DNA from: JANYBV01 sp043763155
GTDB taxonomy: Bacteria > Pseudomonadota > Alphaproteobacteria > Rickettsiales > SXRF01
Length of the DNA stretch: 17,222 nt
Direction: 5' to 3'
Assembly: GCA_043763155.1 (NCBI GenBank)
Contig: JAYULW010000078.1
Span: 1-17,222 of the forward strand
A program made the translations under genes and the position numbers. Positions 1 to 7,939 of this stretch are shown one piece after another; position 1 is the stretch's first letter; every line of letters starts with the position of its first letter. The notes beneath the pieces were generated by a model. The model had not been told where the DNA came from. It ran no database searches and saw only the letters and a list, made by a program, of their open reading frames with translations.

Positions 1-798
1 CAGACCGACGCCGCCATCAACCCCGGCAATTCCGGCGGCGCGCTGGTAGACATGAACGGCAAGCTTATCGGCATCAACACCGCCATCTACTCACGCTCCG
101 GCGGCTCCATGGGCATTGGCTTCGCCATCCCCGCCAACATGGTGCGCACGCTTCTGGAAAGCAAAGCCGAAGGCGGGCAGGTGGTGCGCCCGTGGCTTGG
201 CCTCGCCGTGCAGCCCGTAACTGCTGAAGTGGCAGAATCCATGGGCCTGAAAGCCCCCAAAGGCGTACTGGCCAAGAGTATCTATCCCAATTCGCCCGCC
301 GCCAAAGCAGGCATCAAACCCGGCGATGTGCTGCTCTCGCTCAACGGCGCAGCGCTAAACAGCGAGCAAGACCTGCAATACCGCCTGGCCCTCTCCAAGG
401 TCGGCGGCACAGGCAGTTTTGAACTCCTGCGCGCAGGTCAGCCCGCAACCGCGCAAGCCATCTTCACGGCCGCCCCCGAAAGCCCGAACCCCGCGCCCAT
501 AACCCTTCAGGGCAAGCACCCCTTAAGCGGCACTGTGGTGGCCAATCTTTCGCCCGCGCTGGCCATTGAGCTGGAAATGCCTGACTCAGCGCAAGGCGTG
601 GTGGTGACCGGCTTCGACCAGAGCCAGATGACCTTCAATCTCGGCCTTTCGCGCGGCGATATCATCATGGAGGTTAACGGCAAGAAAATCACCTCGACGC
701 AAGCCCTTGTGGACGCTATGAATACGCGGAGCAAAGGATGGCAGATCGCCTACCTGCGCGCGGGCAATATCATGACCCTAACCGTAAGGCTACCCTGA
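1..798 (+). CDS. HtrA/Deg-family serine protease, C-terminal part (5' end outside window)
   Basis: The reading frame is open from base 1, so the start lies upstream of the window; 265 residues and a TGA stop are visible. The first residues contain the catalytic serine motif NPGNSGGAL (serine codon at 31-33), followed by the GINTAIYS and GIGFAIP segments typical of the trypsin-like core of HtrA/DegP/DegQ. Two PDZ modules follow: one around visible residues 62-145 (WLGLAVQPV, then GVLAKSIYPNSPAAKAGIKPGDVLLSLNG) and a more diverged one around 180-263 (GVVVTGFDQ, then GLSRGDIIMEVNGKKI). This is the protease plus PDZ1 plus PDZ2 order of Deg proteases, which degrade misfolded proteins in the periplasm. 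The His and Asp of the triad and any signal peptide are not in the window, so location is inferred from the family. Its stop overlaps the crcB start by one base, suggesting cotranscription. Which Deg paralogue it is cannot be decided. Confidence 0.93.
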   Translation, partial: QTDAAINPGNSGGALVDMNGKLIGINTAIYSRSGGSMGIGFAIPANMVRTLLESKAEGGQVVRPWLGLAVQPVTAEVAESMGLKAPKGVLAKSIYPNSPAAKAGIKPGDVLLSLNGAALNSEQDLQYRLALSKVGGTGSFELLRAGQPATAQAIFTAAPESPNPAPITLQGKHPLSGTVVANLSPALAIELEMPDSAQGVVVTGFDQSQMTFNLGLSRGDIIMEVNGKKITSTQALVDAMNTRSKGWQIAYLRAGNIMTLTVRLP

Positions 799-1175
799 TG
801 AGCATGCTTTCACTGATGTACGTAGCGTTTGGCTCCATCATGCGCTATATCGCCATGTCCATGATCGGCCGTATGCACGACACGCCATTTCCTTATGGTA
901 CATTCATCGTAAACATCTCCGGCTCGTTCCTCATGGGCCTGTGGATTGCAGTCGTTGCGCTATTACTCCCCGACCGCCAGAAAGACCTGCACCTGCTGTT
1001 CGCAGTCGGCGTCCTCGGCGGCTTCACCACCTTTTCAACATTTAGTCTGGATGCCTTCATGCTCATCGAAAAAGGCCTCTACAATCAGGCCTTCGCTTAT
1101 ATCTTCGGTTCCGTCGTTCTTTCCATGCTGGCGCTGTTCGGCGCCATGCTGCTGGTCAACAGGCTGGTAGGCTGA
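798..1175 (+). CDS. crcB: Fluoride ion channel CrcB/Fluc
   Basis: A 125-residue membrane protein of the CrcB/Fluc family, which exports fluoride through a dual-topology dimer in the inner membrane. The expected signatures are present: GTFIVNISGSFLMG (the conserved asparagine in TM2) and GVLGGFTTFSTFSLD (the phenylalanine-box and Na+-site region). There are four hydrophobic segments, near residues 3-20, 32-55, 65-85 and 97-120. The frame stays open further upstream, but the ATG at 798 gives the normal family length and overlaps the protease stop as TGATG. An AAGG lies about nine bases before it. It belongs to the run protease-crcB-rluC-ATP12. No fluoride riboswitch-like leader is possible here because the upstream bases are coding. 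Confidence 0.95.
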   Translation: MSMLSLMYVAFGSIMRYIAMSMIGRMHDTPFPYGTFIVNISGSFLMGLWIAVVALLLPDRQKDLHLLFAVGVLGGFTTFSTFSLDAFMLIEKGLYNQAFAYIFGSVVLSMLALFGAMLLVNRLVG

Positions 1176-1176
1176 T

Positions 1177-2145
1177 ATGGCACAAAATCCCCCCAAAGAA
1201 ACCACCGTCCACGAAGACGACGCAGACATCCGCCTCGACCGCTGGTTTAAGCGCCACTACGAAGGCTTCCCCCATGCGCTGCTGGAAAAGCACCTGCGCA
1301 AAGGCGATATCCGCGTGGATGGCAAAAAAGCTAAAACGTCTGACCGTGTGCAGGCAGGGCAGGTGGTAAGCTGCCCGCCCGCGCTGATGGAAATTAAAGC
1401 CAAGCCCAAATACACGGTGAGCGAATCCGACGCCTCCGACATGCGCAAGCTCGTGCTGTACAAAGACGCAAATGTCATCGTCATCAACAAACCTTCCGGC
1501 CTTGCCGTGCAAGGCGGCACCAAGATCGGCAAGAACATTGACGCCATGCTGGGCGCGCTGCAGTTCGACGCCAAGGACCGCCCCAAGCTCATCCACCGCA
1601 TTGACAAAGACACCAGCGGCGCACTCGTACTCGCCCGCACCACCAAAGTTGCCGCATTGCTGGGCAATGCCTTTGCCGAAAAAGGCATCCAGAAGGTCTA
1701 CTGGGCATTGGTCAACGGCTCGCCGCTTCCCGCCAAAGGCATGATTGACCTGCCGCTGAACAAGCTCGCCAAAGCCGATGGCGGTGGCCGCGAGCAGGTA
1801 GCCGTGGATGAAGACGAAGGCAAATACGCCCGCACCGAATACCGCGTTCTCGACTCGCTCGCCCGCAAATTCGCGCATGTGGAACTCTACCCGCTCACCG
1901 GCCGCATGCACCAGCTGCGCGTGCATATGGCCGCCATTGATTGCCCCATCGTGGGCGACCACAAATACGGCGGCAGCAACATTGACGCCGAAGCGCTGGG
2001 CGTGGAAGACGTGCTGCATCTGCATGCCCGCCGCATCACCATTCCCGCCATGAACGGCGCGAAGGAAGTCACCGTCACCGCGCCACTGCCCAAGCATATG
2101 GTGCAGAGCTTCCGCGCGCTCGGCCTCGACGTGCCCAAGAATTAA
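1177..2145 (+). CDS. rluC: 23S rRNA pseudouridine synthase, RluC/RluD type
   Basis: A 322-residue RluA-family pseudouridine synthase. Residues about 15-70 form an S4 RNA-binding domain (RLDRWFKRHY, then LRKGDIRVDGKKAK). The catalytic domain follows, with the family motif HRIDKDTSGALVLART; its catalytic aspartate is D143. The later segments TGRMHQLRVHM and HKYGG are also typical. The family isomerises specific uridines of 23S rRNA. S4 plus catalytic domain fits RluC (positions 955/2504/2580 in E. coli) or RluD, and neighbour crcB and the ATP12 gene favour RluC as annotated in other alphaproteobacteria. The exact target uridines are inferred, not shown. It starts one base after the crcB stop, so the two genes are almost certainly cotranscribed and translationally coupled. 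Confidence 0.92.
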   Translation: MAQNPPKETTVHEDDADIRLDRWFKRHYEGFPHALLEKHLRKGDIRVDGKKAKTSDRVQAGQVVSCPPALMEIKAKPKYTVSESDASDMRKLVLYKDANVIVINKPSGLAVQGGTKIGKNIDAMLGALQFDAKDRPKLIHRIDKDTSGALVLARTTKVAALLGNAFAEKGIQKVYWALVNGSPLPAKGMIDLPLNKLAKADGGGREQVAVDEDEGKYARTEYRVLDSLARKFAHVELYPLTGRMHQLRVHMAAIDCPIVGDHKYGGSNIDAEALGVEDVLHLHARRITIPAMNGAKEVTVTAPLPKHMVQSFRALGLDVPKN

Positions 2146-2192
2146 CGAACAAACACTTTGCACAAAGCCTATTTGCCATTATTTAGGAACCC

Positions 2193-2876
2193 ATGACCGA
2201 TTACGCAATCACCCAAAACGGCAACGCCTACGCCATCCAAAACGGCGGCAAGCCACTGCTCACCCCCCAGAAGCAACCCATGGAACTGCCAACCAAAGCA
2301 TTGGCTGAAGCGGTTGGGCAGGAATGGCGCGAACACGGCAAATTTGCCGCTGGCAAAATGCCCATCACCACACTCGCCCAAACCGCCATTGACCGCATAG
2401 ATTCACAGCGCGAACTCATCGTGGAGTCGCTGCTGACATACGTGGATACCGACGCGCTGGTCTACCGCTCCAGCTCCAGCAGCAAACTGCTAAAAAATCA
2501 GGAAGACAAATGGAACCCCGTACTCGCATGGCTTAGCACCAAGCTGGGCGCCACATGGGAAACCACCACCGGCGTCATGCCCGTTGACCAAAGCCCGGAA
2601 CTGCATGAAGCCATTCGTAAATATTTGAACGCGCTCGACAGCTTCACACTCGCCGCCGCCTGCATGCTGGCCGCAACCTATTCTTCCGTCGCACTTGCAA
2701 TCGCCGTCACTGAAAAGCACCTAAGTGCCGAAAATTCCTTTCAGCTTTCCCGGCTCGAAGAAGAGTCGCAGGCAGAAACATGGGGCCGCGACTTCGAAGC
2801 CGATAAGCGCGCCGCCAGAATGCAAGAGGAAATTGTGGCAGCAGGGCGCTTTTTGGACTTGCTTGACCCCGCCTGA
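2193..2876 (+). CDS. ATP12-family F1-ATPase assembly chaperone
   Basis: A 227-residue protein recognisable as the ATP12 family. In mitochondria this chaperone binds the F1 alpha subunit during ATP synthase assembly, and alphaproteobacteria carry orthologues. The diagnostic pattern is present in order: LLTYVDTDALVYR, then QEDKWNPVLAW, a LNALDSFTLAAACMLAATYSS helix, SVALAIAVTEKHL, and the C-terminal LEEESQAETWGRDFEADKR segment. The N-terminal part (about residues 1-75) matches the family's small beta domain. There is no signal peptide or membrane segment, so it is cytoplasmic. It starts 47 bases after rluC behind TAGGAA, which could act as a ribosome binding site. The role in ATP synthase assembly is inferred from the family. 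Confidence 0.9.
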   Translation: MTDYAITQNGNAYAIQNGGKPLLTPQKQPMELPTKALAEAVGQEWREHGKFAAGKMPITTLAQTAIDRIDSQRELIVESLLTYVDTDALVYRSSSSSKLLKNQEDKWNPVLAWLSTKLGATWETTTGVMPVDQSPELHEAIRKYLNALDSFTLAAACMLAATYSSVALAIAVTEKHLSAENSFQLSRLEEESQAETWGRDFEADKRAARMQEEIVAAGRFLDLLDPA

Positions 2877-2904
2877 GATGGTTACTAAACAATAGAAAAC
2901 ACAC

Positions 2905-2935
2905 CGGCGCCGCCTGATTTGCGCGGCCGATTTTT
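2905..2935 (+). terminator. Possible weak intrinsic terminator or 5' leader hairpin
   Basis: A GC-rich sequence with the arms GCCGC (2909-2913) and GCGGC (2923-2927), a nine-base loop, and CGATTTTT directly after it. An alternative outer pairing CGGC/GCCG (2905-2908 with 2926-2929) is also possible. It sits after the ATP12 stop and just before pccB. It could end the upstream transcript or be part of a pccB leader. The stem is only five base pairs, so support is modest. Confidence 0.33.
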
Positions 2936-3016
2936 GAATGGTAATGGACAATGACCCTCGCGAATAAAAAACCTGTCGAAGTAGTGAAATCGGAAACCCT
3001 GACGGAAGTGAAACCT

Positions 3017-4555
3017 ATGCGCAGCACAACGGTAATTGCGGAACTGGAATCCAAACGCGACCAGGCCCGCGAAGGCGGCGGCGTAAAACGTATCGAAGCG
3101 CAACACGCCAAGGGCAAGCTCACCGCCCGCGAACGCCTCGAAGTATTGCTCGACCCTGATTCCTTCGAAGAATACGACATGTTCGTCGAACACCGCAGCG
3201 TAAACTTCGGCATGGAAAATAACAAAATCCCCGGCGACGGTTGCGTGACCGGCCACGGCACCATCAACGGCCGCGTGGTATTCGTATACAGCCAGGACTT
3301 CACCGTACTCGGTGGCAGCTTGTCCGAAACCAACGCCCAGAAAATTTGCAAAATCCTCGACATGGCCATGAAGGTCGGCGCGCCTGTTATCGGCCTGCTC
3401 GATTCCGGCGGCGCGCGTATCCAAGAAGGCGTGGATTCCCTCGGCGGCTTCGCAGAAATCTTCCAGCGCAACGTGCTGGCTTCCGGCGTCATCCCGCAAA
3501 TTTCCGTTATCATGGGACCCTGTGCTGGTGGCGCAGTATATTCCCCCGCACTCACCGACTTCATCGTCATGGTGCGCGGCAGCTCCTACATGTTCGTAAC
3601 CGGCCCCGAAGTGGTGAAAACCGTTACGCACGAAATCGTATCGCAGGAAGACCTTGGCGGCGCCGACACCCACACCCATAAAACCGGCGTGGCTGACCTT
3701 GCGTATAACAACGACATCGAAACCCTGCTGCAAACCCGCCGCATGTTCAACTTCCTGCCGCTGAACAACCGCGCAGGCGTGCCCGTGCGCCCCACCACCG
3801 ACCCCGCCGACCGCGTGGAAATGTCGCTCAACACCCTCGTTCCCGAAAGCCCCAGCAAGTCCTACAACATGAAGGAACTGCTGGAACGCGTGGTGGACGA
3901 AGGCGATTTCTTCGAAATCCAGCCCGACTACGCCAAGAACATCATCATCGGTTTTGGCCGCATGGAAGGCCACACCGTAGGCTTCGTGGCAAACCAACCC
4001 ACCCACATGGCAGGCTGCCTGGATATTGACGCCTCGCGCAAAGCCGCCCGCTTCATCCGCTTCTGCGATGCGTTCTCCATTCCGCTGGTCACGTTCGTGG
4101 ACGTTCCCGGCTTCATGCCCGGAACCCATCAGGAACATAACGGCGTTATCAAACACGGCGCGAAATTGCTGTATGCTTACGCCGAAGCCACTGTGCCCAA
4201 AATCACCGTCATCACCCGCAAAGCCTACGGCGGCGCATACGACGTGATGAGCAGCAAGCATCTGCGCGGCGACGTGAACTACGCATGGCCCACCGCCGAA
4301 ATCGCCGTAATGGGCCCCAAGGGCGCGGTGGAAATCGTGTTCCGTGGCAAATACAAAGACGAAACCGAAATGCAGGCGCTGATTGACGATTACCGCGCCA
4401 AGTTTGCATCGCCTTTCGTTGCCGCATCGCGCGGCTTCTTGGATGATGTTATCCGCCCGCAGAACACCCGCTGGCGCATTTGCCGGTCGCTCGCCATGCA
4501 CCGCAACAAGAACCTACAAAATCCGTGGAAAAAACACGACAATCTTCCCCTCTAA
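3017..4555 (+). CDS. pccB: Propionyl-CoA carboxylase, carboxyltransferase (beta) subunit
   Basis: The carboxyltransferase subunit of propionyl-CoA carboxylase, which moves CO2 from carboxybiotin to propionyl-CoA to give (S)-methylmalonyl-CoA. The chosen start gives 512 residues, the usual family length. Visible signatures are AKGKLTARERLEVLLD, LLDSGGARIQEGV and GPCAGGAVYSPALTDF in the N-terminal crotonase-like half, and GFMPGTHQE, KAYGGAYDVM and the PccB-type tail NPWKKHDNLPL in the second half. That tail separates it from acetyl- and methylcrotonyl-CoA carboxylases. The frame is also open from an ATG at 2951, adding 22 residues without recognisable similarity. The ATG at 3017 has GGAAG eight bases upstream and begins where family members begin, so I prefer it, but 2951 is not excluded. 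pccA follows after 21 bases. Confidence 0.93.
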   Translation: MRSTTVIAELESKRDQAREGGGVKRIEAQHAKGKLTARERLEVLLDPDSFEEYDMFVEHRSVNFGMENNKIPGDGCVTGHGTINGRVVFVYSQDFTVLGGSLSETNAQKICKILDMAMKVGAPVIGLLDSGGARIQEGVDSLGGFAEIFQRNVLASGVIPQISVIMGPCAGGAVYSPALTDFIVMVRGSSYMFVTGPEVVKTVTHEIVSQEDLGGADTHTHKTGVADLAYNNDIETLLQTRRMFNFLPLNNRAGVPVRPTTDPADRVEMSLNTLVPESPSKSYNMKELLERVVDEGDFFEIQPDYAKNIIIGFGRMEGHTVGFVANQPTHMAGCLDIDASRKAARFIRFCDAFSIPLVTFVDVPGFMPGTHQEHNGVIKHGAKLLYAYAEATVPKITVITRKAYGGAYDVMSSKHLRGDVNYAWPTAEIAVMGPKGAVEIVFRGKYKDETEMQALIDDYRAKFASPFVAASRGFLDDVIRPQNTRWRICRSLAMHRNKNLQNPWKKHDNLPL

Positions 4556-4576
4556 AGAACGGCAACGGAGTCCCTT

Positions 4577-6574
4577 ATGTTTACGAAAATCCTCATTGCC
4601 AACCGTGGCGAAATCGCCGTCCGCATCATGCAGACCTGCCGCAAGATGGGCATCAAAACGGTCGCCATTTATTCCGAAGCCGATACGAACGCGCTGCATG
4701 TGCGTGAGGCCGACGAAGCCGTCTATATCGGCGCCAGCCCGTCCATCAAAAGCTACCTGAACGTAGACAACATCATGAAAGCCATTTCGCAGACGGGCGC
4801 AGAAGCCGTGCACCCCGGCTATGGCTTCCTCTCGGAAAACGCTGAATTCGCCCGTGCGCTCAGCGCCTCAGGCATAGCCCTCATCGGCCCCAGCCCCGAC
4901 TCCATCCGCCAGATGGGCGACAAAATCGAATCCAAGAAAATCGCAATCAAAGCAGGCGTGTCCACCGTTCCGGGCACCCTCGACGTTATTGATACCGACG
5001 AAAAAGCCAAAAAAGTTATCGCGGAAATCGGCTTCCCCGTCATGATCAAAGCCGCAGCAGGCGGCGGCGGCAAAGGCATGCGCATTGCCCGCAACGAAAA
5101 AGAACTCATAGACGGCGTGAAATACGCAGGCTCCGAAGCTGCCAGCAGCTTCAAAGATGGCCGCGTGTTCATCGAACGCTTCGTGGAAAACCCCCGCCAC
5201 ATCGAAATTCAGGTGCTGGGCGACCAGCACGGCAACACCCTGTGGCTGGGCGAGCGCGAATGCTCCATCCAGCGCCGCCACCAGAAGGTCATCGAAGAAG
5301 CGCCAAGCCCCTTCCTCGACGAAGCCACCCGCAAGAAAATGGGCGAACAGGCCGTAGCACTCGCTAAAGCAGTGGGCTACTACTCCGCCGGCACCGTGGA
5401 ATTCATCGTTGATGAAAAGAAAAACTTCTACTTCCTGGAAATGAATACCCGCCTGCAGGTCGAGCACCGCGTAACCGAACTCGTAACAGGCATTGACCTC
5501 GTCGAACAAATGATCCGCGTGGCCTACGGCGAACATCTCGCCTTCACCCAGAAAGACGTGCATCTGCACGGCTGGGCGATGGAAGCACGCATCTACGCCG
5601 AAGACCCAAAGCGCTCTTTCCTGCCTTCCACCGGCCGCATCACGCGCTATATGGAACCAGAAAACATGGAAAACGTGTTGATTGACACCGGCATCTACGA
5701 AGGTGGCGAAGTCAGCATGTTCTACGACCCCATGGTTGCCAAGGTCTGCTCCAACGGCGAAACCCGCGACGATGCCATTGCCACCATGCGTCAGGCGCTG
5801 GCCGCTTTCATCATTGAAGGCATCTCGCATAACGCCAGCTTCCTCGAAGCCATTTTGGGCCACCCGCGCTTTGCCAAGGGCGATATTTCCACCAGCTTCA
5901 TCGAGCAGGAATATCCCGGCGGCTTCATCGGCGCGGAACTCACCTCCGAAAGCACCAAGATTTTCCTCGGCGCTGCCACCACTATCTTCCTGCGCGACGC
6001 CGAACGCGCTGCCCGCATCAGCGGCCAGCTGCCGGGCCGCGAGCGTGCCATTGGCGCACGCTGGGTCGTAAACGTAGACGGCGAAGACTTCCCCGTCTAT
6101 GTGCGCCACGATCAGGACCAGGGCTACTTCATCACCCACAACCGCAAGCTTATCTCGGTGAAAACCGGCTGGCACTTGGGTGGCCGCCTGTTTCAGGCAA
6201 CCATCAACGGCACGCCCGTAAGCGTGCAGATCCGCCATCTTGAAGAAGGCTATTTGCTCACCTACGGCGGCTCCGACGTCACCGTGAAAGTGCGCACCCC
6301 GCGTGTTTCGGAACTCGCGCAGCACATGCCCAAAACGCAGGATGGCCGCAAGAAGGAAGAACTCGTCGCCCCCATCGCAGGCCTCATCACCAGCATGCGC
6401 GTGAAGGCAGGCCAAGCAGTCAAAGCCGGTCAAGAACTGGTAGTCATCGAAGCCATGAAAATGGAAAACGTGATCTACGCCGACCACGACGTAACGGTGA
6501 AGGAAATCTGCGTGGCTGACAAAGACAGCGTGCAGGTGGACCAGATCCTGATCAAGTTCGCGGCTGCCGCCTAA
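4577..6574 (+). CDS. pccA: Propionyl-CoA carboxylase, biotin carboxylase/BCCP (alpha) subunit
   Basis: A 665-residue subunit that carboxylates biotin with ATP and bicarbonate and carries the biotin. The N-terminal biotin carboxylase domain (about 1-445) shows KILIANRGEIAVRI, the ATP-grasp glycine loop GGGGKGMRI, GERECSIQRRHQK and the active-site segment EMNTRLQVEHRVTE. A linking domain follows (about 460-590). The biotinyl domain occupies the last 75 residues, with the biotin-accepting lysine in EAMKMEN (K628, 37 residues from the end). GGAG six bases before the ATG is a good ribosome binding site. Its pairing with the PccB-type subunit identifies it as propionyl-CoA rather than acetyl-CoA carboxylase. 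The next pathway enzymes, methylmalonyl-CoA epimerase and mutase, are not in the window. The gene ends tail to tail with lipB, sharing four bases. Confidence 0.95.
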   Translation: MFTKILIANRGEIAVRIMQTCRKMGIKTVAIYSEADTNALHVREADEAVYIGASPSIKSYLNVDNIMKAISQTGAEAVHPGYGFLSENAEFARALSASGIALIGPSPDSIRQMGDKIESKKIAIKAGVSTVPGTLDVIDTDEKAKKVIAEIGFPVMIKAAAGGGGKGMRIARNEKELIDGVKYAGSEAASSFKDGRVFIERFVENPRHIEIQVLGDQHGNTLWLGERECSIQRRHQKVIEEAPSPFLDEATRKKMGEQAVALAKAVGYYSAGTVEFIVDEKKNFYFLEMNTRLQVEHRVTELVTGIDLVEQMIRVAYGEHLAFTQKDVHLHGWAMEARIYAEDPKRSFLPSTGRITRYMEPENMENVLIDTGIYEGGEVSMFYDPMVAKVCSNGETRDDAIATMRQALAAFIIEGISHNASFLEAILGHPRFAKGDISTSFIEQEYPGGFIGAELTSESTKIFLGAATTIFLRDAERAARISGQLPGRERAIGARWVVNVDGEDFPVYVRHDQDQGYFITHNRKLISVKTGWHLGGRLFQATINGTPVSVQIRHLEEGYLLTYGGSDVTVKVRTPRVSELAQHMPKTQDGRKKEELVAPIAGLITSMRVKAGQAVKAGQELVVIEAMKMENVIYADHDVTVKEICVADKDSVQVDQILIKFAAAA

Positions 6575-7221
6575 AACACTTTTGTAAATTCGGCCTTAAG
6601 CGCCGCATCCACATCCGCCATGCTGGCGCCGATGCCTAAAGCCGCAAGCGACGTCACGCCAAACTGCGAAATACCGCACGGCACGATACCCGCATAATGC
6701 GAAAGGTCGGGGGCAACATTGAGCGATATGCCGTGAAACGTCACCCATTTGCGAATGCGAATGCCAATGGCCGCAATTTTTGCCTCTGCGCCGTGCTTAT
6801 CCTGCACCCACACCCCAATGCGCCCCTCGCGCACTTCACCCTTCAGGCCAAACTGCGCGAGCGTTCCAATCACCCAGCGCTCAAGGTCCTTCACATACTG
6901 CCGCAAATCCGGCTCGCCATCTTTGGCGCGCTGCTTCAAATCCAGCATCACATACCCAATGCGCTGCCCCGGCCCATGGTAGGTAAACTGCCCGCCGCGG
7001 CCCGCGTCATACACCGGAAACTGCGTGGGGTTCAGCAAATCCGCATCCTTGGCCGATGTGCCGGAGGTATAAAGCGGCGGATGCTGCAAAAGCCATACCT
7101 GTTCGCCCGCATGTCCGCCAATAATTGCGCCCACGCGCTGCTCCATAGCATCAAGCGCCACCGTATAATCGGTAAGTCCTTGAGTTATAGTCCATTCCAG
7201 CGGTGAGGGGAGGGCGGTCAT
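6571..7221 (-). CDS. lipB: Octanoyl-[ACP]:protein N-octanoyltransferase LipB
   Basis: A 216-residue LipB, which transfers octanoate from acyl carrier protein to lipoyl domains of enzymes such as pyruvate dehydrogenase. It is the step before the sulfur insertion by LipA. The signature RGGQFTYHGPGQ is at residues 75-86. The catalytic pair is K148 (in KIAAIGIRI) and C182 (in GIVPCGISQFGV). The conserved TFHGISLNV segment lies between them. The protein is cytoplasmic with no signal peptide. The start at 7221 gives the normal family length, although no strong ribosome binding site precedes it. Its stop overlaps the end of the convergent pccA. The matching lipA begins at 17003, so the two lip genes are not in one operon here. 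Confidence 0.96.
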   Translation of the reverse strand: MTALPSPLEWTITQGLTDYTVALDAMEQRVGAIIGGHAGEQVWLLQHPPLYTSGTSAKDADLLNPTQFPVYDAGRGGQFTYHGPGQRIGYVMLDLKQRAKDGEPDLRQYVKDLERWVIGTLAQFGLKGEVREGRIGVWVQDKHGAEAKIAAIGIRIRKWVTFHGISLNVAPDLSHYAGIVPCGISQFGVTSLAALGIGASMADVDAALKAEFTKVF

Positions 7222-7258
7222 AAGCGTAAATGCAGGAAGTTGGGGGTGATGAGCGAGA

Positions 7259-7285
7259 ATTATACCGTAACGCTTGCCAAAACAA
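7259..7285 (-). promoter_or_regulatory. Candidate lipB promoter
   Basis: On the minus strand a perfect TATAAT (7264 to 7259) is preceded after 15 bases by TTGTTT (7285 to 7280). Transcription would start near 7252, leaving a leader of about 30 bases before the lipB ATG. The -10 box is ideal. The short spacer and three-of-six -35 box lower confidence. Confidence 0.45.
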
Positions 7286-7325
7286 TAATTTTTGCTACAC
7301 CTCTACTTCCTCAAACGCCCCGGCC

Positions 7326-7338
7326 TATTATAGGGGCG
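7326..7338 (+). promoter_or_regulatory. Candidate -10 box and GC-rich discriminator for tRNA-Leu
   Basis: TATTAT at 7326-7331 is followed by AGGGGCG. A start near 7338 would put the transcript 5' end about 15 bases before the mature tRNA. A GC-rich discriminator after the -10 is a known feature of stringently controlled tRNA promoters. I see no convincing -35 box at the right distance. CGCCCC (7316-7321) can also pair with GGGGCG (7333-7338), so the motif may be a hairpin instead. Confidence 0.35.
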
Positions 7339-7352
7339 CTTTTACTGAATGT

Positions 7353-7437
7353 GCGACCGTGGCGGAATTGGTAGACGCACTACCTTGAGGTGGTAGCGCC
7401 GCGAGGCATGGAAGTTCGAGTCTTCTCGGTCGCACCA
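7353..7437 (+). tRNA. tRNA-Leu, anticodon GAG
   Basis: A complete 85-base class II tRNA. The acceptor stem is GCGACCG (7353-7359) with CGGTCGC (7427-7433), the discriminator base is A, and CCA is encoded (7435-7437). The anticodon stem CTACC/GGTAG encloses the loop TTGAGGT, giving anticodon GAG (7387-7389), which reads CUC and CUU leucine codons. A long variable arm follows, as expected for leucine. The T arm has stem GGAAG/CTTCT (one G-U pair) and loop TTCGAGT. It ends only four bases from the stop of the convergent methyltransferase, with no obvious terminator between them. Confidence 0.97.
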
Positions 7438-7441
7438 TTAG

Positions 7442-7939
7442 TTACAATGTGAACACCAGCGTTTGCCATGGGTTGCGCGACACGCGCTGAAGCAGCGTAA
7501 ACCCCAGCCCTTCATAAGCTGCAACCACCCCCGGCTCCAGCCAGCTCAAAATCCCTGAAAGCACGCACACCCCGCCCGCCGCCAGATGCGCCTTTACCTG
7601 CGATGCGTTGGCAATAAATGGCTCCGCCAGCAAATTAAAAATAATCAAATCATACGGCGCACCTGCACTCACCGCCGCATCGGAAAATAAATCGCTGCGA
7701 ACGCTGCGCACCTTGCCCGGCGCATGCGCATCGGCCAGCACTTGCGTATCGGCCACTGCTTCGGGCGCAATATCGGCCGCCACCACATCGGCATTCCACC
7801 AATGCACCGCCATCACCGATAAGATCCCCGTGCCGCAACCCATATCCAGAACCTTGGAAAATGGCCGCCCCGCCATCGCCTGCAATGCCTCAAGGCATGA
7901 TACCGTAGTGGGGTGTAGCCCCTCCAATGCCATATCCAT
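7442..7939 (-). CDS. PrmA-like class I SAM methyltransferase, catalytic domain only
   Basis: A 165-residue class I S-adenosylmethionine-dependent methyltransferase. Motif I is VLDMGCGTGILSVMA (about residues 30-44), the acidic residue after strand 2 is in VVAADIAPEAV, and motif IV is IIFNLLAEPFI. The LHPTTVSCLEAL segment before motif I and the NLLA motif resemble ribosomal protein L11 methyltransferase PrmA. PrmA is usually nearly 300 residues, with an N-terminal L11-recognition domain that is missing here. An in-frame TAA stands nine bases before the ATG, and the DNA upstream does not encode the missing domain in another frame, so this looks like a naturally short protein. AGGGG lies ten bases before the ATG. 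The substrate is unknown: a small methyltransferase related to PrmA is the safest call. Confidence 0.8.
   Translation of the reverse strand: MDMALEGLHPTTVSCLEALQAMAGRPFSKVLDMGCGTGILSVMAVHWWNADVVAADIAPEAVADTQVLADAHAPGKVRSVRSDLFSDAAVSAGAPYDLIIFNLLAEPFIANASQVKAHLAAGGVCVLSGILSWLEPGVVAAYEGLGFTLLQRVSRNPWQTLVFTL

Noticed and set aside
2885..4501. Very long open frame on the minus strand opposite pccB (a similar one at 4868-6487 lies opposite pccA)
   Set aside because: Both are shadows of GC-rich coding sequence. Their translations are rich in His, Gly and Phe without domains, while the plus-strand proteins are unmistakable.
7249..7374. Small plus-strand open frame of 41 codons with GGGGG before its ATG
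   Set aside because: It runs into the tRNA-Leu gene and overlaps the likely lipB and tRNA promoters. The peptide has no recognisable features.
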